NCBI GenBank assembly: GCA_030426765.1
Contig: JAUHXV010000002.1
Location: 62,001-126,000, forward strand
Reading direction: 5' to 3'
DNA from: Bacteroidia bacterium
Lineage (GTDB): Bacteria > Bacteroidota > Bacteroidia > Chitinophagales > Saprospiraceae
DNA length: 64,000 nucleotides
Shown here: positions 35,814 through 44,889 of the stretch, piece after piece
How positions within the stretch are numbered: the first letter of the stretch is position 1
Layout of the letters: each line of letters opens with the position of its first letter
Notes under the pieces: model-generated
Seen by the model: only the letters and a program-made list of their open reading frames with translations
Told to the model about the DNA's origin: nothing
Database searches by the model: none
Position numbers and translations under genes: made by a program

Positions 35814-36359
35814 TGTCGTTTTTTCTTCTATTAGTTTCCTTGCAATTTCATAGCAATGGTCACGATCACCAACAAGCCCCATGGTTACGGTTGCAATTTT
35901 ATACAGTCTCTCTGCAATCTCTTTTTCTGGCCTGCGATCCATTAGGAGTTCAACAATAACATGAACGTAATTTGAGTATTCATTTCTCGGTGCGACGTCA
36001 TTTACGCCAAGAGGATCCCAGTCATACCAAAGAATCTTATCAACCAATTTCCATGTTGCCTTTTCCTCCTCCAATTCCATGTCTTCGGCTATGGTTGTGG
36101 GGTATTCAGAGAAGTAAACATTCATTCCGATTTCACCCATTATTCGCATTGATTCAGAACTCAATACTGCGCCCCCACCACAGGCATCTTTTCTGATATC
36201 AAAACCAATGTCAGCAACATATTTATCAGGTGGTAGTGTTTTAGCCTTTTTACGTAACCACGTTTCCAGCGCATCGATTTGAGTAGGCAAGTCCCAAATA
36301 TCATTGCACAGCCAATCTACTTTCTCAGACGATTCCTCTTTGTAAATATTTATTGGCAA
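35808..36359 (-). CDS. Hypothetical protein, unknown function
   Basis: The protein has 183 residues and no signal or membrane segment. The C-terminal half has 'WYDWDPLGVNDVAPRNEYSN', then 'YVHVIVELLMDRRPEKEIAE'. 'WDPLGV..........Y....' followed by a helix pair is a shared pattern of small proteins found in toxin-immunity neighbourhoods and phage-related loci. The N-terminal half ('DKYVADIGFDIRKDACGGGA') contains an unusual C-GGG loop. No function is assigned. Its stop is within an attC-like repeat, so it may be a mobile cassette gene. Confidence 0.6.
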   Translation of the reverse strand: MPINIYKEESSEKVDWLCNDIWDLPTQIDALETWLRKKAKTLPPDKYVADIGFDIRKDACGGGAVLSSESMRIMGEIGMNVYFSEYPTTIAEDMELEEEKATWKLVDKILWYDWDPLGVNDVAPRNEYSNYVHVIVELLMDRRPEKEIAERLYKIATVTMGLVGDRDHCYEIARKLIEEKTTL

Positions 36360-36489
36360 AATTAGATTGTTTTGAATGCACTAAAACTCCCAGATCAAGC
36401 CGCCCTTGATGACATGCTATACGTAGAAGTGGCTGGTTTTATTGAGTTGCTATATTCTGTTCAAGTTCTTTTGCGATGACCGTAAATAT

Positions 36490-37104
36490 CTACCATCGGT
36501 AACTGTTCAGAAAATTCACCACCTCGACGCGCGTGTGCACCCCCAGCTTGTTGTAGAGGTTCTTCAGGTGTGTTTTGATCGTATTTTCTGAATTATGACG
36601 TTGCTCAGCAATGTCGGGTATGGAAAGACCCTTGTCTACTTCAAGCAGGATCTCATATTCCGTTTTGGTAAGGCCCTGCACAAGATCCTTGTTGATCAGC
36701 GTGAGGGAAGGGGTGTGTTGAGCCTGTTTCCTGATCGCCCCGGCCATCGCCATTTCGATGGCTGGCGCAAGATCGGCTTCTTTGAAAGGTTTGACGAGAT
36801 ATGTGGAGGGAAATGTGTCTGCGGCGCTGGCTACAGTCTCCCGGTCCGAATAGGAGGTCAGAAATATAAACGGGATACCGACCTCTTCATTGATGCGATG
36901 CGCCAGATCAATACCGGTCATCTCGCCTTCCAGGTTGATATCGAGCAGGGCAAGGTCTATCCGCTCCCCATGCAAATATTCAAGCGCTCGATCTGCCCGG
37001 TGTGTCGGCCCTAACACTCTGTATCCCTGCCCTTCGAGCGCCAGCATGAGGTCGATAGCGATCGTGGGGTCATCTTCTACGACAAGAATATTCAATTGGG
37101 CCAT
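36490..37104 (-). CDS. LuxR-type response regulator
   Basis: The protein has 204 residues. The receiver domain (about 4-120) has acidic residues 'VVEDDPTIAID', the phospho-acceptor Asp in 'LALLDINLEGEMTGID' (about residue 55), Thr/Ser in 'IFLTSYS' and Lys in 'YLVKPF'. The HTH (about 145-200) is LuxR-like ('LSIPDIAEQRHNSENTIKTH'). It is coupled 2 bp downstream of the TPR histidine kinase, which presumably phosphorylates it. Residues predict an active transcription factor. Confidence 0.93.
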   Translation of the reverse strand: MAQLNILVVEDDPTIAIDLMLALEGQGYRVLGPTHRADRALEYLHGERIDLALLDINLEGEMTGIDLAHRINEEVGIPFIFLTSYSDRETVASAADTFPSTYLVKPFKEADLAPAIEMAMAGAIRKQAQHTPSLTLINKDLVQGLTKTEYEILLEVDKGLSIPDIAEQRHNSENTIKTHLKNLYNKLGVHTRVEVVNFLNSYRW

Positions 37105-37106
37105 GA

Positions 37107-39218
37107 TTAGGCGATGCGCGTTTGTAATGAATTGTGTTGTGATTCGAATTGCAGGATCACATGGCAGCCATCGGAATTTTCGATACGGATATCTGCCTCC
37201 AGTCTTTCGGCAAATGAGTAAATCAGTTGCATGCCCAGTGAGCGGCTTCGCCGAGGCAGACTATTGATCGGAAGCCCCGGACCATTGTCCCGGACAGCCA
37301 GGGTGATCAGCGAGCCTTCGTGCGTTAGTTCAAAAAGCAAAGCGGGCTCGGGATTTTCTCTAAAGGCATACTTAAATGTATTTGTTATCAGCTCGTTGGC
37401 GATCAGTCCAAGTGGCACCAGAGTGTCTATATCCAACAGGAAATTATCGATCCTTTGGGTCAGATCGAGTTTGTTGTCCGGGCCGAGATAGGAATTGACA
37501 AGGTGCTCTATGAGTTCGGTAAAATACGGGCGCACCCGCACGCTCCTGAGGTCCTGGTTGTCGTAGAGAGTTTTGTGCAGCAAGGAGATCGAATGAACAC
37601 GTTCCTTCCCGGTATTGATCGCCTGGATGACCGCGGCGTCCTTTTCGAACTTACCCTGGAGATTGAGCAGTGAGGAGACTACCTGCAGGTTGTTCTTGAC
37701 GCGGTGGTGGATTTCCTTCATCAACATCGTATTCTGGTCCAAGGCCTTTCTCAGATCTGCGTTGACACGCTGCAACTGCTGGTTGGCGCGTTGCTTGATG
37801 CGGAAAGCAAACGCCACACCAAGGATAGCCATCAGGGCCAGGATCAAACCGCCGACCAGGGCCCAGATCTTGCGGCGCTCTTTTTCGATCTGCAGCTGAT
37901 TGATCAGTGTTTCGTTTTTCAATCTGGCAATCTCGGCATTCTTGAGATCTGTCTGGTATTTTGCCTCCAGGTCATATATCAATTGTTTCTGATCGGCCCG
38001 CGTCAGGTATACCTGTATATCCTCGATACTGTCGGCAAGTGCATTGGCAGATCGCCAGTTTTCAGTTTCGGTATAGAGTGCCCGAAGTTCACGATAGGCC
38101 TTGAGCTTTGTCGCCTTGCTATTGCGTTCATGCGCATAGTTCAGGAAATTGTCGAGCTGATGCCGTGCCTCCACAAAACGCCCTTCAGCCATAAACAATC
38201 GTACTCTGGCAGTATAATAATCCTCCCGGTTGTCTTTGAATGGGATCAGTAGGAACAATGAATCCGCTTTGCTGACATACCTGCGCGCAGCTGCGGTCTT
38301 TCCCTTTTTGAGTTCTAAAAGTGCCAGGAAGGAGTACGCAGAAAGGAGTGCACTTTCATGCTTCCGTTTGATCGCCAGTGGGATCGCCAGCTCAAAGTGG
38401 ACCTGGGCGAGTGAGTCCAATCCCTTCCGGTAGTACAGTTCCCCGAGTCTGGCATTTCCCGTGGCAAGAGTGCGCGAGAGATTATGGTCTTGACTGATTG
38501 CGAGGCACTTCAGTTCATATTCGATCGCCTTGTCTAAGTCCCCGATCTGGCGGTAGACCTGGGCGAAACGGACAAAGATCTCCGCCCGTCTGATCACGTT
38601 ATCCTGGGGAACAAATGGAATAGACCTTAGCAGGATGTCGAGTGCCGCGTGGAATTTATTTTCCCGTATCAGCAACTGGAATTTCTGCATATAAAACGTG
38701 GACCTCCATGTACTGTCCAGCGCTACCCCGAGCACAAAGGCCGAATCGATGTAATACCGCGCCGAGTCAAATTGCACCTGTTGCAGATAGCCGACCCCGA
38801 TATCTCCCAGGGTATGCGCAAGCAGGATGGGATCACCGGTATAGGGCAACGATTTCAACCCATACTTAATCTGGTTGGTCACATCTCCCTGCAATTTGTA
38901 CAAGAAGGCCAGGCTGGCATATCCATTGGCGATCACATCGTCATTGCCGATTTGCTTGCCGAATTCAGCCATCTGCTCGTATAACACCAATCCTGTATCC
39001 GGATCGTCATGGATGAGCTCCTCGATATAATAGAGGTAGATGAAGGCAGCCTCCACGCTGTCAACGGAGGCGGGATCGGCGATCATTTGTTCAAACGCCA
39101 CTTGCTTCTCACTGCGTTCATCAGTCTGTGCATGTCCCGACACATACACCACAAGGCAACACAGCAGAGTCAGACAGGTGTTGATGTAAAGAGCGGGTAC
39201 CATCCTAAATAGGTTCAT
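37107..39218 (-). CDS. TPR-containing HisKA_2 sensor histidine kinase
   Basis: The protein has 703 residues: a signal peptide, then an about 400-residue periplasmic TPR array ('GNARLGELYYRKGLDSLAQV' is one unit), one TM helix (about 445-467), a short coiled coil, a HisKA_2 domain with phospho-accepting His in 'MKEIHHRVKNNLQVVSSLL', and a HATPase_c domain ('LIANELITNTFKYAF', 'VRDNGPGLPI'). HisKA_2 kinases with TPR sensors are abundant in Bacteroidota. It is the middle gene of a three-gene operon, 15 bp after the fibre gene and 2 bp before the regulator, so it may sense the state of the fibre or envelope. Confidence 0.93.
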   Translation of the reverse strand: MNLFRMVPALYINTCLTLLCCLVVYVSGHAQTDERSEKQVAFEQMIADPASVDSVEAAFIYLYYIEELIHDDPDTGLVLYEQMAEFGKQIGNDDVIANGYASLAFLYKLQGDVTNQIKYGLKSLPYTGDPILLAHTLGDIGVGYLQQVQFDSARYYIDSAFVLGVALDSTWRSTFYMQKFQLLIRENKFHAALDILLRSIPFVPQDNVIRRAEIFVRFAQVYRQIGDLDKAIEYELKCLAISQDHNLSRTLATGNARLGELYYRKGLDSLAQVHFELAIPLAIKRKHESALLSAYSFLALLELKKGKTAAARRYVSKADSLFLLIPFKDNREDYYTARVRLFMAEGRFVEARHQLDNFLNYAHERNSKATKLKAYRELRALYTETENWRSANALADSIEDIQVYLTRADQKQLIYDLEAKYQTDLKNAEIARLKNETLINQLQIEKERRKIWALVGGLILALMAILGVAFAFRIKQRANQQLQRVNADLRKALDQNTMLMKEIHHRVKNNLQVVSSLLNLQGKFEKDAAVIQAINTGKERVHSISLLHKTLYDNQDLRSVRVRPYFTELIEHLVNSYLGPDNKLDLTQRIDNFLLDIDTLVPLGLIANELITNTFKYAFRENPEPALLFELTHEGSLITLAVRDNGPGLPINSLPRRSRSLGMQLIYSFAERLEADIRIENSDGCHVILQFESQHNSLQTRIA

Positions 39219-39233
39219 GGTTACACAATATCG

Positions 39234-42200
39234 CTATTCATCTTCAGATAACCTGCTCAGGGCTTCCTCCAGTCGATCCATGCGCTCAGTAAGTGTTTGA
39301 ATCTCTGCATCCTTGTCCGTGAGCGCATCATTGAGATGACCGATGGTTTCCTGTTGTTCCTGGATGGCTTTGATCGCGATCACACCAAATCCTGCATAAT
39401 CCAGGAGATAGCGGTCTGCCTCATTATCATAGGTGACGAGTTCCGGGTAAATCTCGGCCACATCCTGGGCGACAAGACCAACATATTGTTGCCCGGTGTT
39501 GTCCGCTTTGAAGGAATACGTGAGGGGTTGCAATTTGGCAAAGGTTTCCCAGTCGAAATGGAGGTCCCGGACATTTTCCTTCAGGCGTCTGTCAGATAGG
39601 GCGCTGTAGGCTCCCGACACATCATCAAAGGTGCCGATGATCCCGACGGAGTCCATATAGATCCTTAGGAATCCGTTACTGCTGGAGATGTAAAACCTCG
39701 CCCATTCTTCTGACACGGTGTTTTCCAGTTTCAGTCCGCCCGAGCCTCCGCTGTTGATATGTTTGATATGTAGATCGCTTTCAGGATTATTGGTGCGGAT
39801 CCCCACTTTCTGGTTCTGCGTGAGCGTCATGATATTAACGTCGTGGTGCCGGATATCAATGTTGCCCGTACCGTCCGCATTGATAAATGCGTTGTTGCCG
39901 CCATGTCCGAATTCGATAAAATCCGTTTCGCTTTCCTGATAAGCACCGCGCAAGGTACCGACTACCGAAAGCGCTTCTTCTGGCGTATGGGTGCCGATCC
40001 CGGTCCTGCCATCCTTGAGGACTGTTACAGCGTTAGCACGATTGCCAGAACTACTGCCATTCCCGATCTCGAAGATCGGATCGGTATCTATCCAGGCCGT
40101 ATCATTGCCTCCTCCGATATTGTATCGGCCAAGTGCGAAGGTGGCGAAGGCATCAGCTTTAGTGAGCAGTCCAATTGCCATTGAATTCGTGGCATTGGCT
40201 TCAGCAAAGTTTCCCAGGGCGAAAGCTGCACCACCGGAAGCAGACGCGAAATTACCGGCGGCAAATGAAGCCCAGCCGGTGGCCTCAGAAAGCTGTCCGG
40301 AAGCAAAGCTATAATTCCCTGAAGCCTTGGTATTCCAGCCGGCGGCAAACGAAGTCACACCCAGCCACTCTGTGTTCCAGTCTTCTGAATCCCAAACGCG
40401 ACCGGCCCTGAATGCCGCTTTGCTTTCGTCAAAGAAAAACAAACTGGCACGGTGTTCGACTCCATCTATCGGTAGGGAGTCAAGTCCAAACACAAAATCA
40501 TCGAATGTTCCGCCAGTATTGTAGACTGCGTTGCCGTTCAGGGCAAACTGGCACACTTCGTCATTCTCCCAGTGAAGAGCCCCGGATCCGTCAGTAGCTA
40601 GCACCTGCCCTGACAGTCCATCAGCATTTGGAAAGGTATAGTCATTGAATGACACGGTCCCATTCTTGAGGACCGTGACCGCGTTGGCACGATTAGCAGC
40701 ACTGCTGCCAATCCCGATCTCGAAGACCGGATCGGAAGCCGTCCAGGTGGATGCGTTGCCACCCCCGACATTGTAGCGCCCAAGGGAGAATGAAGCATAC
40801 GCATCGGCGTCCGTTTCGATACCGGTGGCAAATGCACCATTACCCTCTGCATCCGTCGCCAGTCCTGTGGCAGTAGCGTGATCACCGGACGCAGATGTCA
40901 GTTGGCCGGCAGCAAAGCTGTAGTCGCCACCGGCATCACTTGAAAATCCAGTCACCATTGAATAGTCGCCGGAAGCTGTGGCAAAGCTTCCGAAGGCAGT
41001 GGAAGCGGTCCCGGTCGCATTGGTGAGTTCGCCTGCAGCAAATGAAGATGACCCGTTGGCATCTGTTGAGTTACCAAAAGCAGCTGAGAACGCACCGGAT
41101 GCCTGTGTGGCGAGGCCCGCAGCAAAAGACAGGTCCCCGATATTCGCCGGGCTCCAGCGATCGCCGCCACCGGGTTGGCCCGCTCGAAAGGCACCGCCTT
41201 TGGACTGATCGAAAAAGAACAGCGTATCGGATACGTTTCCTGTCGGTAGCTCATCGGCTCCAAAAACAAAGTCGTCTTGATCCGGCCCGGTACTGCGAAT
41301 CACACCGCTGGAACTTTCAAATATGCCGAGATCTTCCTGCCACGATAGCTGACCTGCCCCGTCAGTGGCCAGTACCTGGCCGGAGACTCCTGCGGAATTA
41401 GGGAAAGCGTATTCTTTGAAGGACACCGTACCGTCTTTCAGAACCGTCAGTGCGTTGGCGGGTGTGATCAACGTGCCGATACCAATCTCAAAAATGGGAT
41501 CGGTTTCGATCCATGCATTCGGGTTGCCTCCACCAACATTGAAAGCGCCAAAGACACTGGCGTATTGGGCATCTGCTTTTGTCCATTGCCCTTGGGCAAA
41601 GGTACCCTGGCCATTCGCCTGGGACAGGAACCCTGTCGCCAATGCGTTGGATCCCGCAGCCAGCGTACTCTGTCCTGTCGAGAATGCGCCGCTTCCCGTG
41701 GCCTTGCTTTGGAGACCATGCGCGGCTGCATAGTCGCCGGTGGCAAACGAAGCCCATCCGTGCGCTACCGAATGATCACCGCTGGCCTTGGTATTCCTTC
41801 CAGTCGCGAATGAATAGTTGCCGATAGAATCCGGTGCCCAGTTGAAAGAATTGTCAAGTGCTCCGGCACGAAAAGCGGATTTGCTTTCATCAAAAAACAA
41901 TAAGTTTTCGAGGTAGAATGACCCGTTTTGCGGCAGAGAGTCCATACCAAAGACAAAGTCGTCATCCGTCGATCCCGAGCTGCGTACGGCACCATTGTAT
42001 TGCTCAAAGATTCCGACGTCCACGATACTGCCTCCCCCGTTTGAGAGCATGATGGTGTCCCCTGATTTGGAGATGGTTTGGAGTTCATTGGACGGGTCAG
42101 CATCCGCATCGTTCACGTCATCCGTGTCATCCGCGAATCCGGATGGGATACCTCCCAGCGTTGACCATGTTTCAATTTCGTTGGCCGGATCATTGTCGGC

Positions 42201-42878
42201 GTCATCGACCTCATCGGTGAAGGAGCCGCCTCCATCCGAGAGGGTCACTGTGTTCCCGGTTTTGGAGATGGTCTGCAACTCGTTGGCCGGATTATTGTCT
42301 GCGTCATCGACCTCATCAGTGAAGCTCCCGCCGCCGTTTGAAAGGGTCACCGTATTCCCCGTTTTGGAGATGGTCTGCAGTTCGTTAGTTGGGTTATTGT
42401 CGGCGTCATCGACAGAGACACAAATCGGCATCCCGATAGCATTGAATCCTTTCAGGACCTCTCCTGTCGGGCACACCTGGTTGCTGGGCACGAAATCAGA
42501 AGCGTCGTAGGTTGTGTTGGCATCAATGAAGGTGCCGCCGCCGTCTGAGAGGGTCACCGTATTCCCTGTTTTGGAGATGGTCTGGATCTCATTGAGGGGA
42601 TTCGCGTCATCGTCTATACGCACATCTGCCCAGTCCGAGCCGTTGAAATACCAGAAGGACATGGTAAGCGTATCAAACACCAGAAGTCCGGTAGCCGGTG
42701 TGGGTAGGTTCAGGCGTTGAGTTGTACTCATACGCGGAATGAGCAGTCCTTTGTCAGTCGCTGAAAGATCCAGAATGGCAGAGGTGTCCGGGGTTGTCGT
42801 GCCGATACCTACACTTTGTCCGAAACCTGCATGGGCGGCCAGAAGCAGCAGGAATATGAGTATGTGTCTTGAAGTCAT
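39234..42878 (-). CDS. YadA-head-like fibre protein with C-terminal S74 chaperone domain
   Basis: The protein has 1214 residues with a signal peptide at 1-20 (GFGQ). Residues about 95-290 hold five 'NPANELQTISKTGNTVTLSD' repeats. Three large modules follow; each starts 'DDFVFGMDSLP', has 'FFDESKSAFRAG', and contains runs of 'SFAAGLATQASGAFSAAFGN'-type 14-residue left-handed helix repeats like the YadA head. Residues about 1095-1170 form an intramolecular chaperone/S74 peptidase domain ('SDRRLKENVRDLHFDWETFA') with the Ser and Lys of the self-cleaving site, followed by a coiled coil. A trimeric fibre that self-trims is predicted. Co-transcribed with the kinase and regulator. Confidence 0.88.
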   Translation of the reverse strand: MTSRHILIFLLLLAAHAGFGQSVGIGTTTPDTSAILDLSATDKGLLIPRMSTTQRLNLPTPATGLLVFDTLTMSFWYFNGSDWADVRIDDDANPLNEIQTISKTGNTVTLSDGGGTFIDANTTYDASDFVPSNQVCPTGEVLKGFNAIGMPICVSVDDADNNPTNELQTISKTGNTVTLSNGGGSFTDEVDDADNNPANELQTISKTGNTVTLSDGGGSFTDEVDDADNDPANEIETWSTLGGIPSGFADDTDDVNDADADPSNELQTISKSGDTIMLSNGGGSIVDVGIFEQYNGAVRSSGSTDDDFVFGMDSLPQNGSFYLENLLFFDESKSAFRAGALDNSFNWAPDSIGNYSFATGRNTKASGDHSVAHGWASFATGDYAAAHGLQSKATGSGAFSTGQSTLAAGSNALATGFLSQANGQGTFAQGQWTKADAQYASVFGAFNVGGGNPNAWIETDPIFEIGIGTLITPANALTVLKDGTVSFKEYAFPNSAGVSGQVLATDGAGQLSWQEDLGIFESSSGVIRSTGPDQDDFVFGADELPTGNVSDTLFFFDQSKGGAFRAGQPGGGDRWSPANIGDLSFAAGLATQASGAFSAAFGNSTDANGSSSFAAGELTNATGTASTAFGSFATASGDYSMVTGFSSDAGGDYSFAAGQLTSASGDHATATGLATDAEGNGAFATGIETDADAYASFSLGRYNVGGGNASTWTASDPVFEIGIGSSAANRANAVTVLKNGTVSFNDYTFPNADGLSGQVLATDGSGALHWENDEVCQFALNGNAVYNTGGTFDDFVFGLDSLPIDGVEHRASLFFFDESKAAFRAGRVWDSEDWNTEWLGVTSFAAGWNTKASGNYSFASGQLSEATGWASFAAGNFASASGGAAFALGNFAEANATNSMAIGLLTKADAFATFALGRYNIGGGNDTAWIDTDPIFEIGNGSSSGNRANAVTVLKDGRTGIGTHTPEEALSVVGTLRGAYQESETDFIEFGHGGNNAFINADGTGNIDIRHHDVNIMTLTQNQKVGIRTNNPESDLHIKHINSGGSGGLKLENTVSEEWARFYISSSNGFLRIYMDSVGIIGTFDDVSGAYSALSDRRLKENVRDLHFDWETFAKLQPLTYSFKADNTGQQYVGLVAQDVAEIYPELVTYDNEADRYLLDYAGFGVIAIKAIQEQQETIGHLNDALTDKDAEIQTLTERMDRLEEALSRLSEDE

Positions 42879-43165
42879 CTGTCGTTGATTTGGTTGATGT
42901 GAACAAAGTTCAACCGGGTGGACTGGGCAGACATCACCCGTTCAGGGTATTTTGGGATTGATCATTGGCCGGAGTGATGAATTCGCTACCTGGGAACGTC
43001 ACGCATTATTTGATCCGGGCAGTGAGACCGATGACATCATCTGTGTTTATGCAGATTCTGTTAATGCTTCAAAGGCTTTGGCTATGATCGCTTTAATTTT
43101 CTGATTAGTTTATTACCTGATGTGTACCGAAGGATATGGGGTGGGTTTAGCTGGTTTGAAAGGGT

Positions 43166-43291
43166 GGCAACGTTTCAGGCTACCCGCTATCCGAAGGATG
43201 CTTGTAAGTGGGTTAGCCAGTATAAAAGTTTGAGATTCCTTGCATAGTGTTGGATCGCTGTTTACAGGCTGGTGAGTAGCCGCTGTTATGC
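43166..43291 (-). other. attC-like site after higBA
   Basis: Minus-strand order: GCATAAC (43291-43285), 3-nt spacer, GGCTACTC (43281-43274), centre, GGGTAGCC (43185-43178), 6-nt spacer, GTTGCC (43171-43166). AAC/GTT and GGCTAC/GTAGCC pair. The length of 126 bp is in the range known for attC sites, and the TAA stop of higA (43286-43288) lies inside the first box. The rest of the 407-bp gap down to 42879 shows no gene. Confidence 0.52.
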
Positions 43292-43585
43292 CGCGTTTGA
43301 TTCCAGTGGTTGTATGGCTCCAAGTTCTTTTTGATTATTCTTCTTTTCTTCTTCAAGGTCATAATCAGCTTGGAGACCCAGCCAAAATTTAGCGGTTGTG
43401 CCAAAATATTTGGCTAATCTCAACGCAGTGTCGGCTGTAACCCTTCGGTTACCTTTAATGATTTCGCTTATTCTGGTTTGCGGAATAAAGGTTTCTTTGG
43501 AGAGTCGATAGGCTGAGATTCCCATTGGATTAAGAAATTCCTCTTTCAGGACTTCACCAGGATGAATATTTTTAAGTGCAGCCAT
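43286..43585 (-). CDS. higA: HigA antitoxin
   Basis: The product has 99 residues and begins with the family signature 'NIHPGEVLKEEFLNPMGISA', then the XRE-type HTH 'RLSKETFIPQTRISEIIKGN'. The C-terminal 'ALRLAKYFGTTAKFWLGLQA' is diagnostic for the HigA/VapI group. It is transcribed after higB with an 11-bp gap, the typical toxin-first order of HigBA. The last codons and stop lie in an attC-like repeat, which probably defines the cassette end. Confidence 0.93.
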   Translation of the reverse strand: MAALKNIHPGEVLKEEFLNPMGISAYRLSKETFIPQTRISEIIKGNRRVTADTALRLAKYFGTTAKFWLGLQADYDLEEEKKNNQKELGAIQPLESNAA

Positions 43586-43596
43586 AGTTCGATAGT

Positions 43597-43878
43597 TTAA
43601 TGGTAATCAATTATGCTAACGTTTGTGGCATTGCCACTTTGCCAATTGAAAATGATCCGCCATTGCTGATTGATCCGGATACTGTAATACCCTTTCCACT
43701 TTCCCTTCAGCTTTTCAAGCCGATTGGCCGGAGGAATGCGCAGGTCATTAAGATCCTGAGCATTGTTTAGCATCCGGAGCTTTCTTCTGGCAAGTTGCTG
43801 GATGGAAGTAGGCAGCTTGGTTGACCGCTCACCAGCCCAAATCTTCTCTGTTACGCCGTCACCAAAGGAACGGATCAT
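43597..43878 (-). CDS. higB: HigB ribosome-dependent mRNase toxin
   Basis: This 93-residue RelE-fold toxin of the plasmid-maintenance killer group carries 'RSFGDGVTEKIWAGERSTKL', 'IQQLARRKLRMLNNAQDLND', and the core 'LKGKWKGYYSIRINQQWRII' with the conserved Arg/Trp, ending 'VSIIDYH'. It is full length with no stops, in contrast to the toxin at 28.7-29.0 kb. It cleaves translated mRNA unless bound by HigA. Confidence 0.93.
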   Translation of the reverse strand: MIRSFGDGVTEKIWAGERSTKLPTSIQQLARRKLRMLNNAQDLNDLRIPPANRLEKLKGKWKGYYSIRINQQWRIIFNWQSGNATNVSIIDYH

Positions 43879-43891
43879 TTACTTCTGGTTT

Positions 43892-43912
43892 GCGTTACTA
43901 ACGCCAAAGGTA
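43892..43912 (-). promoter_or_regulatory. higBA promoter with palindromic operator
   Basis: On the minus strand TACCTTTG (43912-43905) matches TAnnTTTG exactly. It is followed immediately by GCGTTA-G-TAACGC (43904-43892), a 13-bp palindrome covering the expected transcription start, 13 bp before the higB ATG. HigA is the likely ligand. Confidence 0.65.
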
Positions 43913-43952
43913 AGTAAAAAATTTCTAAAAGAAAGACGAGTGTGAAAATGCG

Positions 43953-44045
43953 GCATTACGTTCCGGGCTACCCGACGGCAGTCCCGATAACTATAGGGAT
44001 GCCGATAGTCTGTCTTTGACCTCCGAAGCTAGCTAATGTTGGTGC
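43953..44045 (-). other. attC-like site upstream of higBA
   Basis: Minus-strand order: GCACCAAC (44045-44038), ATTA, GCTAGCT, a centre containing a TCCC...GGGA hairpin, GGGTAGCCC (43973-43965), GGAAC, GTAATGC (43959-43953). The inner arms differ at one position (GCTAGC versus GCTACC). It ends 75 bp before the higB ATG and so would form the 5' boundary of a higBA cassette. The remaining bases to 44147 hold no gene. Confidence 0.42.
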
Positions 44046-44147
44046 AAAGCCAAGCGGAGGAGGTGCTCATGTGTTTTTCTTTAAAGGTAAGGTTTGAATG
44101 CTCTATGAATATATCCCTGCTGTTGTAGTAGTTTTTGTTGTATGTCG

Positions 44148-44657
44148 TTAGCTTTTTTCTTTATAATTGACAAACATATTCACAAGATTTTCAAAGAAAG
44201 CATTTGGCAATAGTATAAACAGTACTAAAATAAAACCAAAAACTACTGCTTCAAAAACAATATCACCTTTGGTCGTCACATCTGCTGGATTTCGAAATGT
44301 AACATTGTTAATTTCCTCACCTTTTCGAAGTGTTGCAATCAACGAGAAAGCAGGCTTATTGATTATCGCTCCGACTTCAAATAATTCGTATGAAGCGTGA
44401 TCTCCCTTTTCCAATAAAATTGGGAACTGTCCTCTTTGCCTAATTGAGCTAAACAATCTGTAATTTCCCCGTCCAGTAGGGTAAGGAACATTGATAATTT
44501 TGTCGATTTTGAAGTTAATAAATTCCTTTTGATAGAGTATATCCATTTCTCCTCTTGTATACGTTAAGTGATCTTCATTATACTTTAAAGCGATTGATCC
44601 ACATAAAAGTACCAGGGCGATAAATAGAAATACACTTTTAGTTTTCCTTAATTTCAT
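44148..44657 (-). CDS. Hypothetical membrane protein, unknown function
   Basis: The product has 169 residues: an N-terminal TM helix (about 9-25), an extracytoplasmic beta-rich segment of about 100 residues ('GNYRLFSSIRQRGQFPILLE'), and a second TM helix (about 134-158) with a short cytoplasmic tail. The layout resembles DUF3592-like proteins with a loop domain between two helices, but identity is not certain. The gene is AT-rich with a clean start and sits between two attC-like elements. Confidence 0.6.
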   Translation of the reverse strand: MKLRKTKSVFLFIALVLLCGSIALKYNEDHLTYTRGEMDILYQKEFINFKIDKIINVPYPTGRGNYRLFSSIRQRGQFPILLEKGDHASYELFEVGAIINKPAFSLIATLRKGEEINNVTFRNPADVTTKGDIVFEAVVFGFILVLFILLPNAFFENLVNMFVNYKEKS

Positions 44658-44889
44658 TTATGCCATTTTGTGCAATTCAAAAGAGTGAGGTATTGATAAC
44701 CTACAACGTCTTGTGGCACCCGCCATATTCCTCCACGATCAGGTGTGATGTCGGACAACTAAATCTACAACATTTGCCAGAGACGGAGATCGAAATATAA
44801 AGGGTGAAATGTTAAGTGATGGACGAATCCGGATAATGTATCCTCAGCAAAAATGAATGCGAATTCGGCTAATTAACACTCGTGATGTA

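Noticed and set aside
39991-41813. Several long plus-strand frames across the fibre gene
   Set aside because: All mirror the low-complexity Gly/Ala/Ser repeats of the minus-strand gene; none has its own start context or family.
41995-42510. 171-residue plus-strand frame rich in SASSTSSV repeats
   Set aside because: It is the antisense of the tandem NELQTISKTGNTVTLS repeats in the fibre gene; the regularity comes from that repeat.
42015-42600. CRISPR-like regular repeats
   Set aside because: The periodic near-identical units are in frame and encode protein repeats; no constant short repeat with unique spacers is present.
44690-44770. Possible attC-like site with ACAACGTC...GTTGT boxes
   Set aside because: Inner arms pair poorly and the element is 120 bp or more from the preceding stop codon; left out of the feature list.
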